NCBI GenBank assembly: GCA_045644465.1
Contig: JAZRGV010000023.1
Coordinates: 62,001-126,000, forward strand
Reading direction: 5' to 3'
DNA length: 64,000 bases
Source: HGM04593 sp045644465
GTDB lineage: Bacteria > Bacteroidota > Bacteroidia > Bacteroidales > Bacteroidaceae
The notes below the pieces were generated by a model that saw nothing but the letters and a program-made list of their open reading frames with translations, was not told the DNA's origin and did not search any database. Positions 27,464-36,338 of this stretch are shown here, one piece after another; the stretch's first letter is position 1, and each line of letters opens with the position of its first letter. Both the position numbers and the translations under genes were made by a program.

Positions 27464-27701
27464 GAAGTTTACTTCGATATTTTTTAAAGCGAGCGCATTG
27501 TATATTCGAGTATTACTCAAATTTCTATAAAATTTTGTGATAAAAAACAGAGTTTTTTTATCGTTTGGTAACTATTTTGCTATTTAGTTCTGTTTTCATA
27601 GTTATTGAGTATGTTGCGTGTTCTTTTGCTTTAATTAAACAGACTCAATGTTATTACCATTAATTAACATAGAATTTGCGTTTTTTATGGGGAGTTTTGA
27701 T

Positions 27702-27709
27702 TATTTTTG
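27702..27709 (+). promoter_or_regulatory. -7 box of the M16 peptidase gene
   Basis: TATTTTTG, an exact TAnnTTTG match followed by CA, lies 45 bases before the start codon. No well-spaced TTG was found. Confidence 0.45.
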
Positions 27710-27754
27710 CACATTAAATTACTAAATAAGAAATATTAATTTAAAATAATCAAT

Positions 27755-30574
27755 ATGAAATTTAACTTGAAAATGCTGTTGGTGCTTTTTGTAGCACTTT
27801 TTGCAACAACTGTTGTTACAGCAAACGATGAAAAACAGCTTCCTGTCGATAAGGCAGTAAGAATGGGTAAGTTGAAGAATGGCCTCACTTATTACATTCG
27901 TCACAACGACACTCACAAGAACCTTGTGAACTTCTATATTGCACAGAAGGTGGGCTCAATTCAGGAAGACGAGGAGCAACGTGGTCTTGCTCACTTCCTT
28001 GAGCATATGTGTTTCAACGGTACAGACCATTTCCCAGGTAAAGGACTTATCAACTACCTCGAGGGTATTGGCGTTAAGTTCGGCGCCGATCTGAATGCAT
28101 ACACATCTATTGATGAAACAGTGTACAACATCAATAATGTGCCTGTAAATGTAGAGGGTGCAGTTGATTCTTGTTTGTGGATTTTACGCGATTGGGCCGA
28201 CGGACTTACTCTCGACCCCGAAGAGGTTGACAAGGAACGCGGTGTTATACACGAGGAGTGGCGTGGACGCAACAGTGCGATGATGCGTATGCAGGAACGC
28301 ATGCTTGCAGCTATTTTCCCGGGCAACAAGTATGGAACCCGCCTGCCTATAGGTATAATGGAGGTTGTTGATTTCTTTCCATATCAGACACTTGTCGATT
28401 ATTACGAAAAGTGGTATCGTCCTGATTTGCAAGGTATAATCATTGTTGGTGATATTGATGTAAAGAAGGTTGAGAAGAAACTGAAGAAAATATTCAAGAG
28501 CATAGAGATGCCCGAGAATCCAGCTGAACGTGTGTATTACCCAGTAGAGGACTTCGAGGAAACAATCTTTACTCAGCAAACCGATAAAGAGCAACAGAAC
28601 TATGTGCTACAGCTTATGTACAAGCACGATGCTCCTACACGCGAAGAGCGTAATACAGCAGAATATATACGCAAGAACACCGTTCGCAGCTTGGCTATAA
28701 GTATGCTGAATACACGTTTCTCTGAGATTATTTCAAAGGAGAATCCTCCTTATCTCAATGCAGGTGTAGGCTTTGGCGATTATGGCACTTCGCAGACAAA
28801 GAAATCGTTCAACGTATCTGTAACTTGTAAGAAAGAGCAGATTATGCAGGCGATTCCTATGGTATATACCGAGGTTGAGCGTGCTCGTCGTTTTGGTTTT
28901 ACAGAGTCTGAATTCAACCGTTTGAAGAAGAGTATGATTGCCGGCATGGATACTTGGTATGCCGAGCGTGACAAACGTTCAAACGACTATCATGCACAGA
29001 ACTGCATACGTCACTTCCTCGATAATGAGAGTCTAATGGACCCTGCATATGAACTTGAACTGAGTAAATCCATTCTTTCGTCTATAACACTTGAAGAGGT
29101 TAATGCTGTAATTCCTGCATTGCATCGCAAGGACAACCGTGTGCTAGTCTCTTTTGCTCCCGAGAAAGAAAATGATAACATTATTTATCCAGGCAAGGAA
29201 GATATTGAAATGTTGCTCGATATGATTGCTTCGGCACGTGGCATTGAGCCATACGAGGACAATTCTGTCGATGCTCCTTTGCTTGCAGAATTGCCTAAAG
29301 GCGGTAAGGTTGTTTCAACCGAAGAAGGTAAGTGGGGTACAACAATCTGGACTCTTTCAAATGGAATAAAAGTTGTTGTTAAGCCTACAGATTTCCAGGC
29401 AAATCAAATTACTCTTACCGGTTACAAAGTAGGTGGTACAACACAATATCCCGACAGCGAAATAATAAACCTCTCTATGCTATCTTCTTTGAGTAGCGTT
29501 GGTGGTTTTGGTGCTTTTGACGCAGCACAGCTTGGCAAAAAGCTTGCAGGTAGCACAGCCAGAGCAAGTGTAGGAAGCAATGCACTATACGATATGATAA
29601 ATGGTGAGTGTGCAACCAAAGATGTAGAGGATATGTTCCAACTTATGTATCTTAAGTTCACATCACCACGCAAGGATATGCAGGCTTATGAGTCGCTCAC
29701 AACACGCATGAGAAACAGTCTTAAGGATAGAGATATCAATCCTAATACCGCGTTGAGTGATACTCTTACATTTGCTCTTTACAACGGTCACCCACGTACA
29801 TTGCCTATGCTCGCTGCCGATGTTGATAAAATAGATTATGACAGAGTGCTTGAAATTTACAAAGAAAGAACAAGTGATGCAACCGGTTATATGTTCTTTA
29901 TTGTCGGTAATTTTGAACTTGATGCAATCAAACCATATGTTGAGCAGTATATTGGTGCATTGCCTTGCAATGGTCGTATCGAGAAGATAGCGGAGACAAC
30001 AGTAGAAACACGTAAGGGTGTTTACCGCAATAATTTTGAGAAGAAGATGGAGAACTCTGTAGGTACTGAAATTATATACTATTCAGGAGAAATTGATCCG
30101 GTACAAAAAAACAGAATTGCCATGAGCTTCTTATCTCAGATTCTGCAGATTGTATATACCGAGGAGGTGCGTGAAAAAGAGGGTGGTACATATGGTGTAG
30201 GTGTGAGCGGAAATGTTGTACGTCGTCCTAAAGGAGAATTCTCATTGACTATCAATTTTAACATGGCTCCAGAACGTCGTGAAGAACTTGCTGAAATCAT
30301 TGTGCGTGAGTTCGAGAAGATAGCAAAGGAGGGTCCGGCAGAAGAGCATCTTGAGAAGGTTCGCAGCTATATGTTGAAGAGCTTTGAGGAGAGCCAAAAA
30401 AAGAACAGTGCATGGTTAAATTGGATGTATAACTACTACTTTGAGAACGAGAATAACCATGACAATTTCGAGCCCATAGTTAAAGCGATGACAAAAGAGG
30501 ATATCCGCAAGTTTGCCGAGTATATCATTTCTCTTGGAAACTTCATCGAGGTAAGTATGGTTCCGACAAAATAA
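27755..30574 (+). CDS. Two-lobe M16 zinc peptidase (pitrilysin type), exported
   Basis: 939 residues with a signal peptide (MKFNLKMLLVLFVALFATTVVTA). The inverted zinc motif HFLEH is at residues 80-84, followed by CFNGT, and the distal glutamate lies in RGVIHEE near 160. The second, non-catalytic lobe (about 520-935) has the substrate-binding R/Y region REKEGGTYGVGVSG. This is the usual full-length M16B layout in Bacteroidetes, where such enzymes act in the periplasm or outer membrane on peptides. Specific substrates are unknown. The gene stands alone between its own promoter and a strong terminator. Confidence 0.9.
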   Translation: MKFNLKMLLVLFVALFATTVVTANDEKQLPVDKAVRMGKLKNGLTYYIRHNDTHKNLVNFYIAQKVGSIQEDEEQRGLAHFLEHMCFNGTDHFPGKGLINYLEGIGVKFGADLNAYTSIDETVYNINNVPVNVEGAVDSCLWILRDWADGLTLDPEEVDKERGVIHEEWRGRNSAMMRMQERMLAAIFPGNKYGTRLPIGIMEVVDFFPYQTLVDYYEKWYRPDLQGIIIVGDIDVKKVEKKLKKIFKSIEMPENPAERVYYPVEDFEETIFTQQTDKEQQNYVLQLMYKHDAPTREERNTAEYIRKNTVRSLAISMLNTRFSEIISKENPPYLNAGVGFGDYGTSQTKKSFNVSVTCKKEQIMQAIPMVYTEVERARRFGFTESEFNRLKKSMIAGMDTWYAERDKRSNDYHAQNCIRHFLDNESLMDPAYELELSKSILSSITLEEVNAVIPALHRKDNRVLVSFAPEKENDNIIYPGKEDIEMLLDMIASARGIEPYEDNSVDAPLLAELPKGGKVVSTEEGKWGTTIWTLSNGIKVVVKPTDFQANQITLTGYKVGGTTQYPDSEIINLSMLSSLSSVGGFGAFDAAQLGKKLAGSTARASVGSNALYDMINGECATKDVEDMFQLMYLKFTSPRKDMQAYESLTTRMRNSLKDRDINPNTALSDTLTFALYNGHPRTLPMLAADVDKIDYDRVLEIYKERTSDATGYMFFIVGNFELDAIKPYVEQYIGALPCNGRIEKIAETTVETRKGVYRNNFEKKMENSVGTEIIYYSGEIDPVQKNRIAMSFLSQILQIVYTEEVREKEGGTYGVGVSGNVVRRPKGEFSLTINFNMAPERREELAEIIVREFEKIAKEGPAEEHLEKVRSYMLKSFEESQKKNSAWLNWMYNYYFENENNHDNFEPIVKAMTKEDIRKFAEYIISLGNFIEVSMVPTK

Positions 30575-30592
30575 GAAAAATATCTAATTACA

Positions 30593-30627
30593 CAAAAACG
30601 GTTGAGCTCTTGCTCAACCGTTTTTGT
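30593..30627. terminator. Bidirectional terminator between M16 gene and barrel protein
   Basis: A 13-bp stem (AAAAACGGTTGAG with its complement, six-base loop) flanked by A5 and T5 runs. It serves both convergent genes. Confidence 0.85.
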
Positions 30628-30631
30628 ATTG

Positions 30632-31261
30632 TCAGAAAGCCAAACCTACTCTGAAGCCAATATTGTTCAAGCTATTTTGCGAATAGGTCATCACTTCGTG
30701 CTTGTTGGTGGCATAACTATAGTATATTGCAAGATGGAATCCCACACTGTTGGCCCATGGATAGTAGTTGAAACCTACTTCGGGAGACATGTAAAAGCCC
30801 CATCTGTCTTGTCCTTCCATAAATATGTAGTAATAGTTGTTGAACTCGGAATAGCATGTGCCGAGTTTCATTCCTACATAAGGCTGAAAGCTACGCTCAA
30901 CAAAACGGTAACGTATTAAAGCACCGAAAGGCATGGTAAACATCTGATGCTGTTGGTCGGTATTCAGAGCCAATGTCTGTGACAGGTTAATTGTTCTGCG
31001 CGAGAAGTACTCATTGTTGGTGTGGAAACAGATGAATGCGCCTATGGCAATATTCCTGTGCATGTAATAACCGCCCTCGAAGCTCATTCCCCATCCGCTG
31101 GCCTTGTTTGAGAAATTGTTGCTTATGGGGATGTTGAACTGCCAGTCGATGTTGTAATAACTGTCGAGCGATATCTGCGCCTTGCCGGTAGAGGGTATTA
31201 ACAAAGTTATGGCAAAGAGCGATACATAAAACAAATAACGTACACTTTTCATAATCATCAT
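30632..31261 (-). CDS. Outer-membrane beta-barrel-like protein
   Basis: 209 residues with a signal peptide (cleavage near GKAQ; a second start at base 31252 fits it equally well). The mature part alternates aromatic and glycine-rich strands (WQFNIPISN, GWGMSFEGGYYMHRNIAIGAFICF) and ends in GFRVGLAF, a terminal phenylalanine typical of outer-membrane barrels. It resembles the OMP_b-brl/OmpW-like small barrels. Function unknown. It is probably co-transcribed with the DUF4136 lipoprotein 14 bases upstream. Confidence 0.7.
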   Translation of the reverse strand: MMIMKSVRYLFYVSLFAITLLIPSTGKAQISLDSYYNIDWQFNIPISNNFSNKASGWGMSFEGGYYMHRNIAIGAFICFHTNNEYFSRRTINLSQTLALNTDQQHQMFTMPFGALIRYRFVERSFQPYVGMKLGTCYSEFNNYYYIFMEGQDRWGFYMSPEVGFNYYPWANSVGFHLAIYYSYATNKHEVMTYSQNSLNNIGFRVGLAF

Positions 31262-31275
31262 TTTTTAGTTGGTTG

Positions 31276-31899
31276 CTACTTATTCGACATATAGGGCGAT
31301 TGTATGAAGGCCTGTTTAATGGCATCCAATGTACGTGTCAAGCTAAGATTGTTGCCGTTCAATATTCCGCATATATATGAGTTCCATATAACCGTCAGCT
31401 TATCGTTCTGCGCTGTTGGCGCATTGGTATTGACAAGTTCTCCTATAATTGACCCGGTGCTGTAGCTGTATGTGAATGAATATGGATAATACCATCCCCA
31501 TCCGCCCCAGTTCCAATATCCCGGGTAATAGTTCCACCAAGGACCTGAACCATAAGTGTTGAAATAGTAGGTGGTGTTGATATAGCTCAACTGTAGCACC
31601 ACGTCGGGCTCTTCCCCTTCTTCGACGGGAGTATAGCCAGCACTCTCAAACCCTGAACGGAAAGCATTCACAATCTTCATTGAGTTGCTGTTGTTCCAGT
31701 AGGATGCCTTTTCATCATTGCCTATTATGAGTATGCTGTCAATGACATGGAACGTATTTATCGACTTAAAGTCTGTTCCGGTATCGTAGTTTGTATATAC
31801 CAGATAATCATTGTCGAGCATATCGGTATCCGGGCTCTTCTGACACGACATTATTGCCATGCCGGTAGCAATAATGCATAAGAACAATTTACTTTTCAT
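31276..31899 (-). CDS. DUF4136 lipoprotein
   Basis: 207 residues. The signal peptide ends in a lipobox-like IMSCQ, so the protein is probably lipidated. The DUF4136 pattern is visible: DYLVYTNYDTGTDFKSINTFHV near the start, FRSGFESAGYTPV, PDVVLQLSYI, and an aromatic stretch (WWNYYPGYWNWGGWGWYYPY). Members are periplasmic or outer-membrane lipoproteins of unknown function in many Bacteroidetes. It lies between two other small envelope genes (15-base gaps), suggesting an envelope operon. Confidence 0.82.
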   Translation of the reverse strand: MKSKLFLCIIATGMAIMSCQKSPDTDMLDNDYLVYTNYDTGTDFKSINTFHVIDSILIIGNDEKASYWNNSNSMKIVNAFRSGFESAGYTPVEEGEEPDVVLQLSYINTTYYFNTYGSGPWWNYYPGYWNWGGWGWYYPYSFTYSYSTGSIIGELVNTNAPTAQNDKLTVIWNSYICGILNGNNLSLTRTLDAIKQAFIQSPYMSNK

Positions 31900-31914
31900 A
31901 ATTTAAGAGGTATT

Positions 31915-32403
31915 TTATTTTTTGACTTTAAGACGATGACTGCTGTGTCCGCTTGTTGGTTTACCGTTGTTGTCAACATTTACCAAAGAACTGTCCTCAA
32001 GCATCATGAAACTCATGGTAGGGTAGTTGTTGGCCGACACAAGCTCTATAACTGTTGTTGTACTGTCGTTCTCTGTACCGAGCAGGAATATCGCTTCACC
32101 GTTGTCGGTTTGAGTTGCAAGTCCTTCGTCAATGAAGTCGGTGCTGATGGTGTATGTACCATCGTTATTCAAGCTTATTGTTCTTACCGTAAGCACCACA
32201 TCGGCAATGGCGTTGTTATATACAGGCGACGTTCCTTCGAAGACAAAGGTCTGCATATCGGCAATGGTGGAGTCATTTACCCAATAGATGCTGTCTGTTT
32301 CGCTCTCAACAGCAACTCCCTGTTGGTTGTTTCTGTTGCAGGAATTACAAGAAGAAAAAATTAATGTGGCAGCTACTGCCGTCAATAGAAGAATCTTTTT
32401 CAT
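31915..32403 (-). CDS. NlpE-like lipoprotein
   Basis: 162 residues from ATG 32403. Lipoprotein signal with cysteine at IFSSCNSC. The mature part (FVFEGTSPVYN, VVLTVRTISLNNDGTYTISTDFI, SFMMLEDSSLVNVDNNGKPTSG) fits the N-terminal beta-barrel domain of NlpE, an outer-membrane lipoprotein linked to copper and adhesion sensing in enterobacteria. In Bacteroidetes this domain is common and its role is not settled. Sequence upstream of 32403 in the same frame lacks a signal peptide and was not included. Confidence 0.68.
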   Translation of the reverse strand: MKKILLLTAVAATLIFSSCNSCNRNNQQGVAVESETDSIYWVNDSTIADMQTFVFEGTSPVYNNAIADVVLTVRTISLNNDGTYTISTDFIDEGLATQTDNGEAIFLLGTENDSTTTVIELVSANNYPTMSFMMLEDSSLVNVDNNGKPTSGHSSHRLKVKK

Positions 32404-32523
32404 TGTTTTTTGTTTTTTGGTTATTTGCTGAAATAACAAATGAAAAAGAGTGTAGGTTCTCGTTTTTTTATTTATGAAGTAAAAAAAGTTAGAATATCCC
32501 ACAATTCTGTAACCCAAATAACA

Positions 32524-32557
32524 GCAGACGAACACGTGAGAATTGCGTGCCCGTCTG
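32524..32557. terminator. Imperfect hairpin downstream of the S41 homologue
   Basis: GCAGACG and CGTCTGC arms with an inner CACG/CGTG stem and a nine-base loop. It lies 58 bases beyond the stop codon of the minus-strand S41-like gene. No T run follows, so termination is uncertain. Confidence 0.4.
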
Positions 32558-32615
32558 CGATAGTTATAGTAAACCTATATTGTTCTTATAATTTTATCTA
32601 TATATCTTATGTTCT

Positions 32616-33848
32616 TTAATTAGTGGGTGCAGTACCGTTTGTTATGATGTAGAATGTGTTGTACAACAGATATTCCTGTTCTTCACCAAGCGGATAGATG
32701 TTTGTCTTGTTTTCCAGTTCGTCAATGGAGTAGTCGGGAGTTATCCCCTCGGCCGGCTGTATATTGCCATTTGAACAATAGGCAACAGCTATGGCCGGGC
32801 TTATGGAGAATCCATATGGGGAATTAATATTTTCTACCATAATATTTACTCCTGCACTGTTTTCTCCAATTATAAGAACGTCATACATATCTCGTGAGGC
32901 ATTTACAGAGTTTACAAGTAACTCTGCGGTACCTGCTGTTTCTTCTCCAATGATGAAATATACTTTCTTGTCGCCAATGTTATATGGTTGCTCGCTAAAG
33001 TTATATACAGTATCAATCTCTTCTTCTCTGTCTTTTAAGATGCAGAATGGCGTTTTTGCATACTCCGACGGTACCAACATACTTGCAAGTCTTGCAGCAT
33101 TGGCTATGTTGCCACCGGTGTTATAGCGTAGATCTACAATAACACTGGTAACATCGTTTGTGATGAATTTCTCTATTGCTGAATGTGCCTTGTCTGTAAA
33201 GTCATCACCATTGAATGTGTTGCATAAAATATATCCTATCTTATTGCTACGAACATTATATATACTGTCAAGACATATATTGTTTACTGTATGTGGCGCT
33301 GATGCTTCTACTTCAATAGTGTCGCTCTGTACCCAAAAATGTTTGTTCTCTTCGTTGTCAAATTCTATATATTCCGTTTTGAACTTTGCCGCATCGCCTT
33401 GCAACAGGGTGCTTTCGCTTGAAATGGTGAGCTCTTTGTTGTTTACAGCTGAAATCCATATGCCTCGTCTGATACCTGCTTTGTGAGCCACTGAACCTTG
33501 CTCTACATATAGCACAAGAGCATAAACCTTGCTTGGCGTTTCGGCAATAGGATCTCGCATCAGTGCAACGCTCATTCCGTAGTTGTCGGTAGAGAGCTCG
33601 TCTGTGAAGAATGACGCTTTGTCGTTCTTGTTCAGCAACGAAGAGAAAAATTTTGAATATGTACTAAAGAACTGTGAGCGTTCAGGAGTTTTGAAATCTT
33701 CCTTCCAAAGATAAACATCTTTCATGGTGTTATATATCCATTGGTTCTCTTTGGTAAGTTCGTAGTATTCGTGTGTTCTGTCTTCTCCGCACGAAAAAAA
33801 AGTAAGAATGGATATTGCGCAAAGTATTAAGATATTCCTTTTTCTCAT
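32616..33848 (-). CDS. S41-family protease homologue lacking catalytic Ser and Lys
   Basis: 410 residues from ATG 33848, with a lipoprotein-type signal (ILTFFSCGED). A PDZ-like region (about 100-190) precedes the S41 core, with the conserved VIVDLRYNTGGN. In active S41 enzymes the nucleophile sits in TASASE and the lysine in GxxTxGK. Here the corresponding sites read TAGTAE (Gly306) and GENSAGV (Val334). Fold elements around them are preserved (ELLVNSV, DVLIIGE, PSEYAKT). The protein is therefore probably a non-catalytic surface or periplasmic lipoprotein that binds peptides. It stands alone between terminators. Confidence 0.8.
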   Translation of the reverse strand: MRKRNILILCAISILTFFSCGEDRTHEYYELTKENQWIYNTMKDVYLWKEDFKTPERSQFFSTYSKFFSSLLNKNDKASFFTDELSTDNYGMSVALMRDPIAETPSKVYALVLYVEQGSVAHKAGIRRGIWISAVNNKELTISSESTLLQGDAAKFKTEYIEFDNEENKHFWVQSDTIEVEASAPHTVNNICLDSIYNVRSNKIGYILCNTFNGDDFTDKAHSAIEKFITNDVTSVIVDLRYNTGGNIANAARLASMLVPSEYAKTPFCILKDREEEIDTVYNFSEQPYNIGDKKVYFIIGEETAGTAELLVNSVNASRDMYDVLIIGENSAGVNIMVENINSPYGFSISPAIAVAYCSNGNIQPAEGITPDYSIDELENKTNIYPLGEEQEYLLYNTFYIITNGTAPTN

Positions 33849-33885
33849 TTTCAGTTGTCGTTTCCACAAAAATACGATAAAAATT

Positions 33886-33912
33886 AAAGACCGGCAAATG
33901 TTGCCGGTCTTT
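33886..33912. terminator. Terminator of rpsP
   Basis: Perfect 12-bp arms AAAGACCGGCAA/TTGCCGGTCTTT with a three-base loop, followed on the minus strand by AATTTTT. It lies 44 bases beyond the rpsP stop codon. Confidence 0.85.
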
Positions 33913-33955
33913 ATCTTGAGCATTACTGCAAACCCAGTAAAGGGTAAAAGGTTTA

Positions 33956-34495
33956 TTAAGCCTCTGCAGGAGCTTCTGTAGCCTCCTCTGCGGGAGCCTC
34001 AGCAGCAGCCTCAGCCTCTGCCTTTGCAAGAGCCTCAGCAGCCTTCTTGTCTGCTACCTTCTTTGCAATAGCTGCGTTAACCTCTTTCTCTGCCTCCAAA
34101 CGTGCCTTTTTGTCGTCACGTTTAGCCTGCTCTTCAGCGCTCTTAACACCATTGAGAACATTTACCTTAGCTGTCTTCCAAGCCTCGAACTTAGCCTGTG
34201 CTGTAGCCTCGTCAAATGCACCCTTCTTAACACCGCCCTGGAGGTGCTTCATCATGTAAACACCCTCGCGAGAGAGAATGCTACGTACAGTGTCAGTAGG
34301 AGTAGCACCGTTGTTTACCCACCACAAAGCTCTTTCGAAGTTGATTTCTACAGTAGCAGGGTTAGTGTTGGGGTTGTAGGTACCGATCTTCTCGGTGAAC
34401 TTTCCATCACGTGGAGCTCTCGAATCTGCAATCACGATAGAGTAGAAGGCATAGTGCTTGTGGCCTCTTCTCTGAAGTCTGATTTTTGTTGCCAT
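33956..34495 (-). CDS. rpsP: 30S ribosomal protein S16 with Ala/Glu-rich C-terminal extension
   Basis: 179 residues. The first 80 are a standard S16 (MATKIRLQRRGHKHYAFYSI, KIGTYNPNTNPATVEINFERALWWVNNGATPTDTVRSILSREG). S16 is a 30S assembly protein. The remainder is a Lys/Ala/Glu-rich tail ending in AEAPAEEATEAPAEA, an extension usual in Bacteroidetes S16 but absent in E. coli. The gene is monocistronic here, with its own promoter and terminator. Confidence 0.95.
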   Translation of the reverse strand: MATKIRLQRRGHKHYAFYSIVIADSRAPRDGKFTEKIGTYNPNTNPATVEINFERALWWVNNGATPTDTVRSILSREGVYMMKHLQGGVKKGAFDEATAQAKFEAWKTAKVNVLNGVKSAEEQAKRDDKKARLEAEKEVNAAIAKKVADKKAAEALAKAEAEAAAEAPAEEATEAPAEA

Positions 34496-34555
34496 TTTTT
34501 GTTTGTTTTTTAATGGTTAATGATTTGAGTTATCCTATAACTCGTATAGGCGGTG

Positions 34556-34563
34556 CAAAGGTA
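34556..34563 (-). promoter_or_regulatory. -7 box of rpsP
   Basis: TACCTTTG on the minus strand, an exact TAnnTTTG match, 60 bases before the start codon. The rest of the gap 34496-34808 is AT-rich with no gene seen. Confidence 0.5.
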
Positions 34564-34740
34564 ATACTTTTTTTGCATAACATATTCATTTTTGTGCAAT
34601 TATTTTTGTTGCAAACATTGATATGTGATAAAAAGTGATGCAAAAACCTTATTTATATATATCAGCATAGAAATATCTCATTTTAATGCAAAGGTGCATA
34701 TGTGTTGCAATGGAATTTTATACATCATTTTTTATGTAAA

Positions 34741-34780
34741 ATATAGCAGCCAAACCACTAATTAAGGTTGACTGCTATAT
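34741..34780 (-). terminator. Terminator of hydA
   Basis: ATATAGCAG and CTGCTATAT arms enclose a second partial stem (CAACC/GGTT with a bulge) and an AT-rich loop, followed on the minus strand by TTTACAT. It lies about 28 bases beyond the hydA stop codon. Confidence 0.6.
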
Positions 34781-34808
34781 TATTGCAAAATAACGATTAT
34801 AAAAATAC

Positions 34809-36254
34809 TTATTTCTTCTTTATCTCGGCTTCGAAACGGCGTGTTGCTTCGCCACCTTCGCTGCAGGCGCATGGGCCTGTGATACATCCGCCTGGGCACG
34901 ACATCACCTCGACAAGCTTGCCTGGGCATTTGCCGGTCTTGGCGTATGCACGTAGCATGGCAATGTTTTTCTTGTGCAAGTCGGCTATTACAACGCCTTC
35001 GAGATTAGCATCACCAATATGGTTCTTTACAGCGGTGAACACGCCTGTTGTCTTTGCAAAATTGTGTGCGTCGCGCGATGCGTGTTCGGTTGGAGTGTAT
35101 GGCATTGTACTCTCAATGTCAATACCCATACCCTGAATAACTGAATTCAATTCGCGGAATGTCCATACGTAATCGACATTCTTGTCGGCTGCGCCTTCGG
35201 CTTTCTTTGATGCACAAGGTGCAATGAAAACCGTCTTGCAATCCTCACCGAATTTTTCTTTTGCGTAAATGGCGGTATAGTGCATTGGAGAACCTGTCGA
35301 TGATACGTATTTCACTATCTCTGGGATATGTTTCTTTGCAAGGTTTACATAAGCGGGGCAACAGCTTGTTGTCATGAAAGGTTGGCCTTCTTCGATTTTT
35401 TCCTTTAGCTCTTCAGCCTCGCGACGTATAGTCTCTTCGGCTCCGTATGCTACCTCAACCACATCACTGAATCCTATGGCTTTCAATGCTCCATATACCT
35501 GCTCTATTGGTTTGCCGAACTGTGCAAGAACAGCTGGCGCTACCATTGCAATGACCTTCTCGTTTTTTTGTATATCCTTAAGTACATCGAACACTTCGCA
35601 TTTGTCGAAAATGGCTCCGAATGGGCATGCATTGAGGCACTTGCCGCAATAGATACATTTTTCCGGATCGATATGCTCTACACCGTATTCGTCTTTGGAG
35701 ATTGCCTTTACCGGACAAGCTTCTTCGCATGGTACCGGCATATATATGATGGCATGGTAAGGACATACCTGATGACACTTGCCACAACTGATGCATTTAT
35801 CGTGGTCGATGTGTGCCTTGTCGTCCTTGTCATAATATATTGCACCTTTGGGACAACTTGTATAACAGGGGCGCGCCACGCAACCTCGGCAAAGGTTCGA
35901 TACTTCATATTTGCTCTTTACGCACGATGAGCAAGCCTCATCCATAACATGAAGTACAGCTCCGTCTTCCATGCATATGCCTTTGCGTTTGTACATACGC
36001 TCAACGTAGCTACTAAGGTTATCCATCTCATTTACTTCGTCCTGCATGGTAAAACCAAGCATTGCCATTGTCTTGTACTTTATTACTGCACGCTCCTTGT
36101 GGATGCAACAGCGTCCCTTGGGCTTTTGGTTGCGGGGGTACATCTCGTACGGCATACTGTCGATTTTCTCGCGAAGCTCATTACGCTTCCACATTGATAC
36201 CAATTGGGTCAATAGCTTGTAACGTACAAACATAGTGTTATTGCTGTATTCCAT
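34809..36254 (-). CDS. hydA: [FeFe] hydrogenase, probably group B
   Basis: 481 residues from ATG 36254 (another ATG at 36233 is possible). Three ferredoxin-type cysteine regions come first: CSSCVKS..CRGC..CYTSCP, CISCGKCHQVCP, CIYCGKCLNACP. The H-cluster domain follows with L1 TTSCCPAYV, L2 APCASKKAE and L3 EVMSCPGGCITGPC. The alanine before PC in L2, in place of Met, and the AY after SCCP fit group B rather than group A enzymes. The reaction is reversible proton reduction with ferredoxin as partner; direction cannot be told. It is divergent from hydE, and the maturases are all nearby. Confidence 0.9.
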   Translation of the reverse strand: MEYSNNTMFVRYKLLTQLVSMWKRNELREKIDSMPYEMYPRNQKPKGRCCIHKERAVIKYKTMAMLGFTMQDEVNEMDNLSSYVERMYKRKGICMEDGAVLHVMDEACSSCVKSKYEVSNLCRGCVARPCYTSCPKGAIYYDKDDKAHIDHDKCISCGKCHQVCPYHAIIYMPVPCEEACPVKAISKDEYGVEHIDPEKCIYCGKCLNACPFGAIFDKCEVFDVLKDIQKNEKVIAMVAPAVLAQFGKPIEQVYGALKAIGFSDVVEVAYGAEETIRREAEELKEKIEEGQPFMTTSCCPAYVNLAKKHIPEIVKYVSSTGSPMHYTAIYAKEKFGEDCKTVFIAPCASKKAEGAADKNVDYVWTFRELNSVIQGMGIDIESTMPYTPTEHASRDAHNFAKTTGVFTAVKNHIGDANLEGVVIADLHKKNIAMLRAYAKTGKCPGKLVEVMSCPGGCITGPCACSEGGEATRRFEAEIKKK

Positions 36255-36300
36255 TAAATAAATTTTGCAGTAAATGTAATTAAAAAAGAGCAAATTCAAC

Positions 36301-36308
36301 TATTTTTG
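36301..36308 (+). promoter_or_regulatory. -7 box of the hydE operon
   Basis: TATTTTTG, an exact match to TAnnTTTG, followed by CA, lies 30 bases before the hydE start codon. On the opposite strand a weaker hydA promoter (TACATTTA with a TTG 18 bases upstream) overlaps this 84-base divergent gap, so the two promoters are nearly back to back. Confidence 0.5.
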
Positions 36309-36338
36309 CAATAATGTTTCACATAGAAATGCAAAAAA

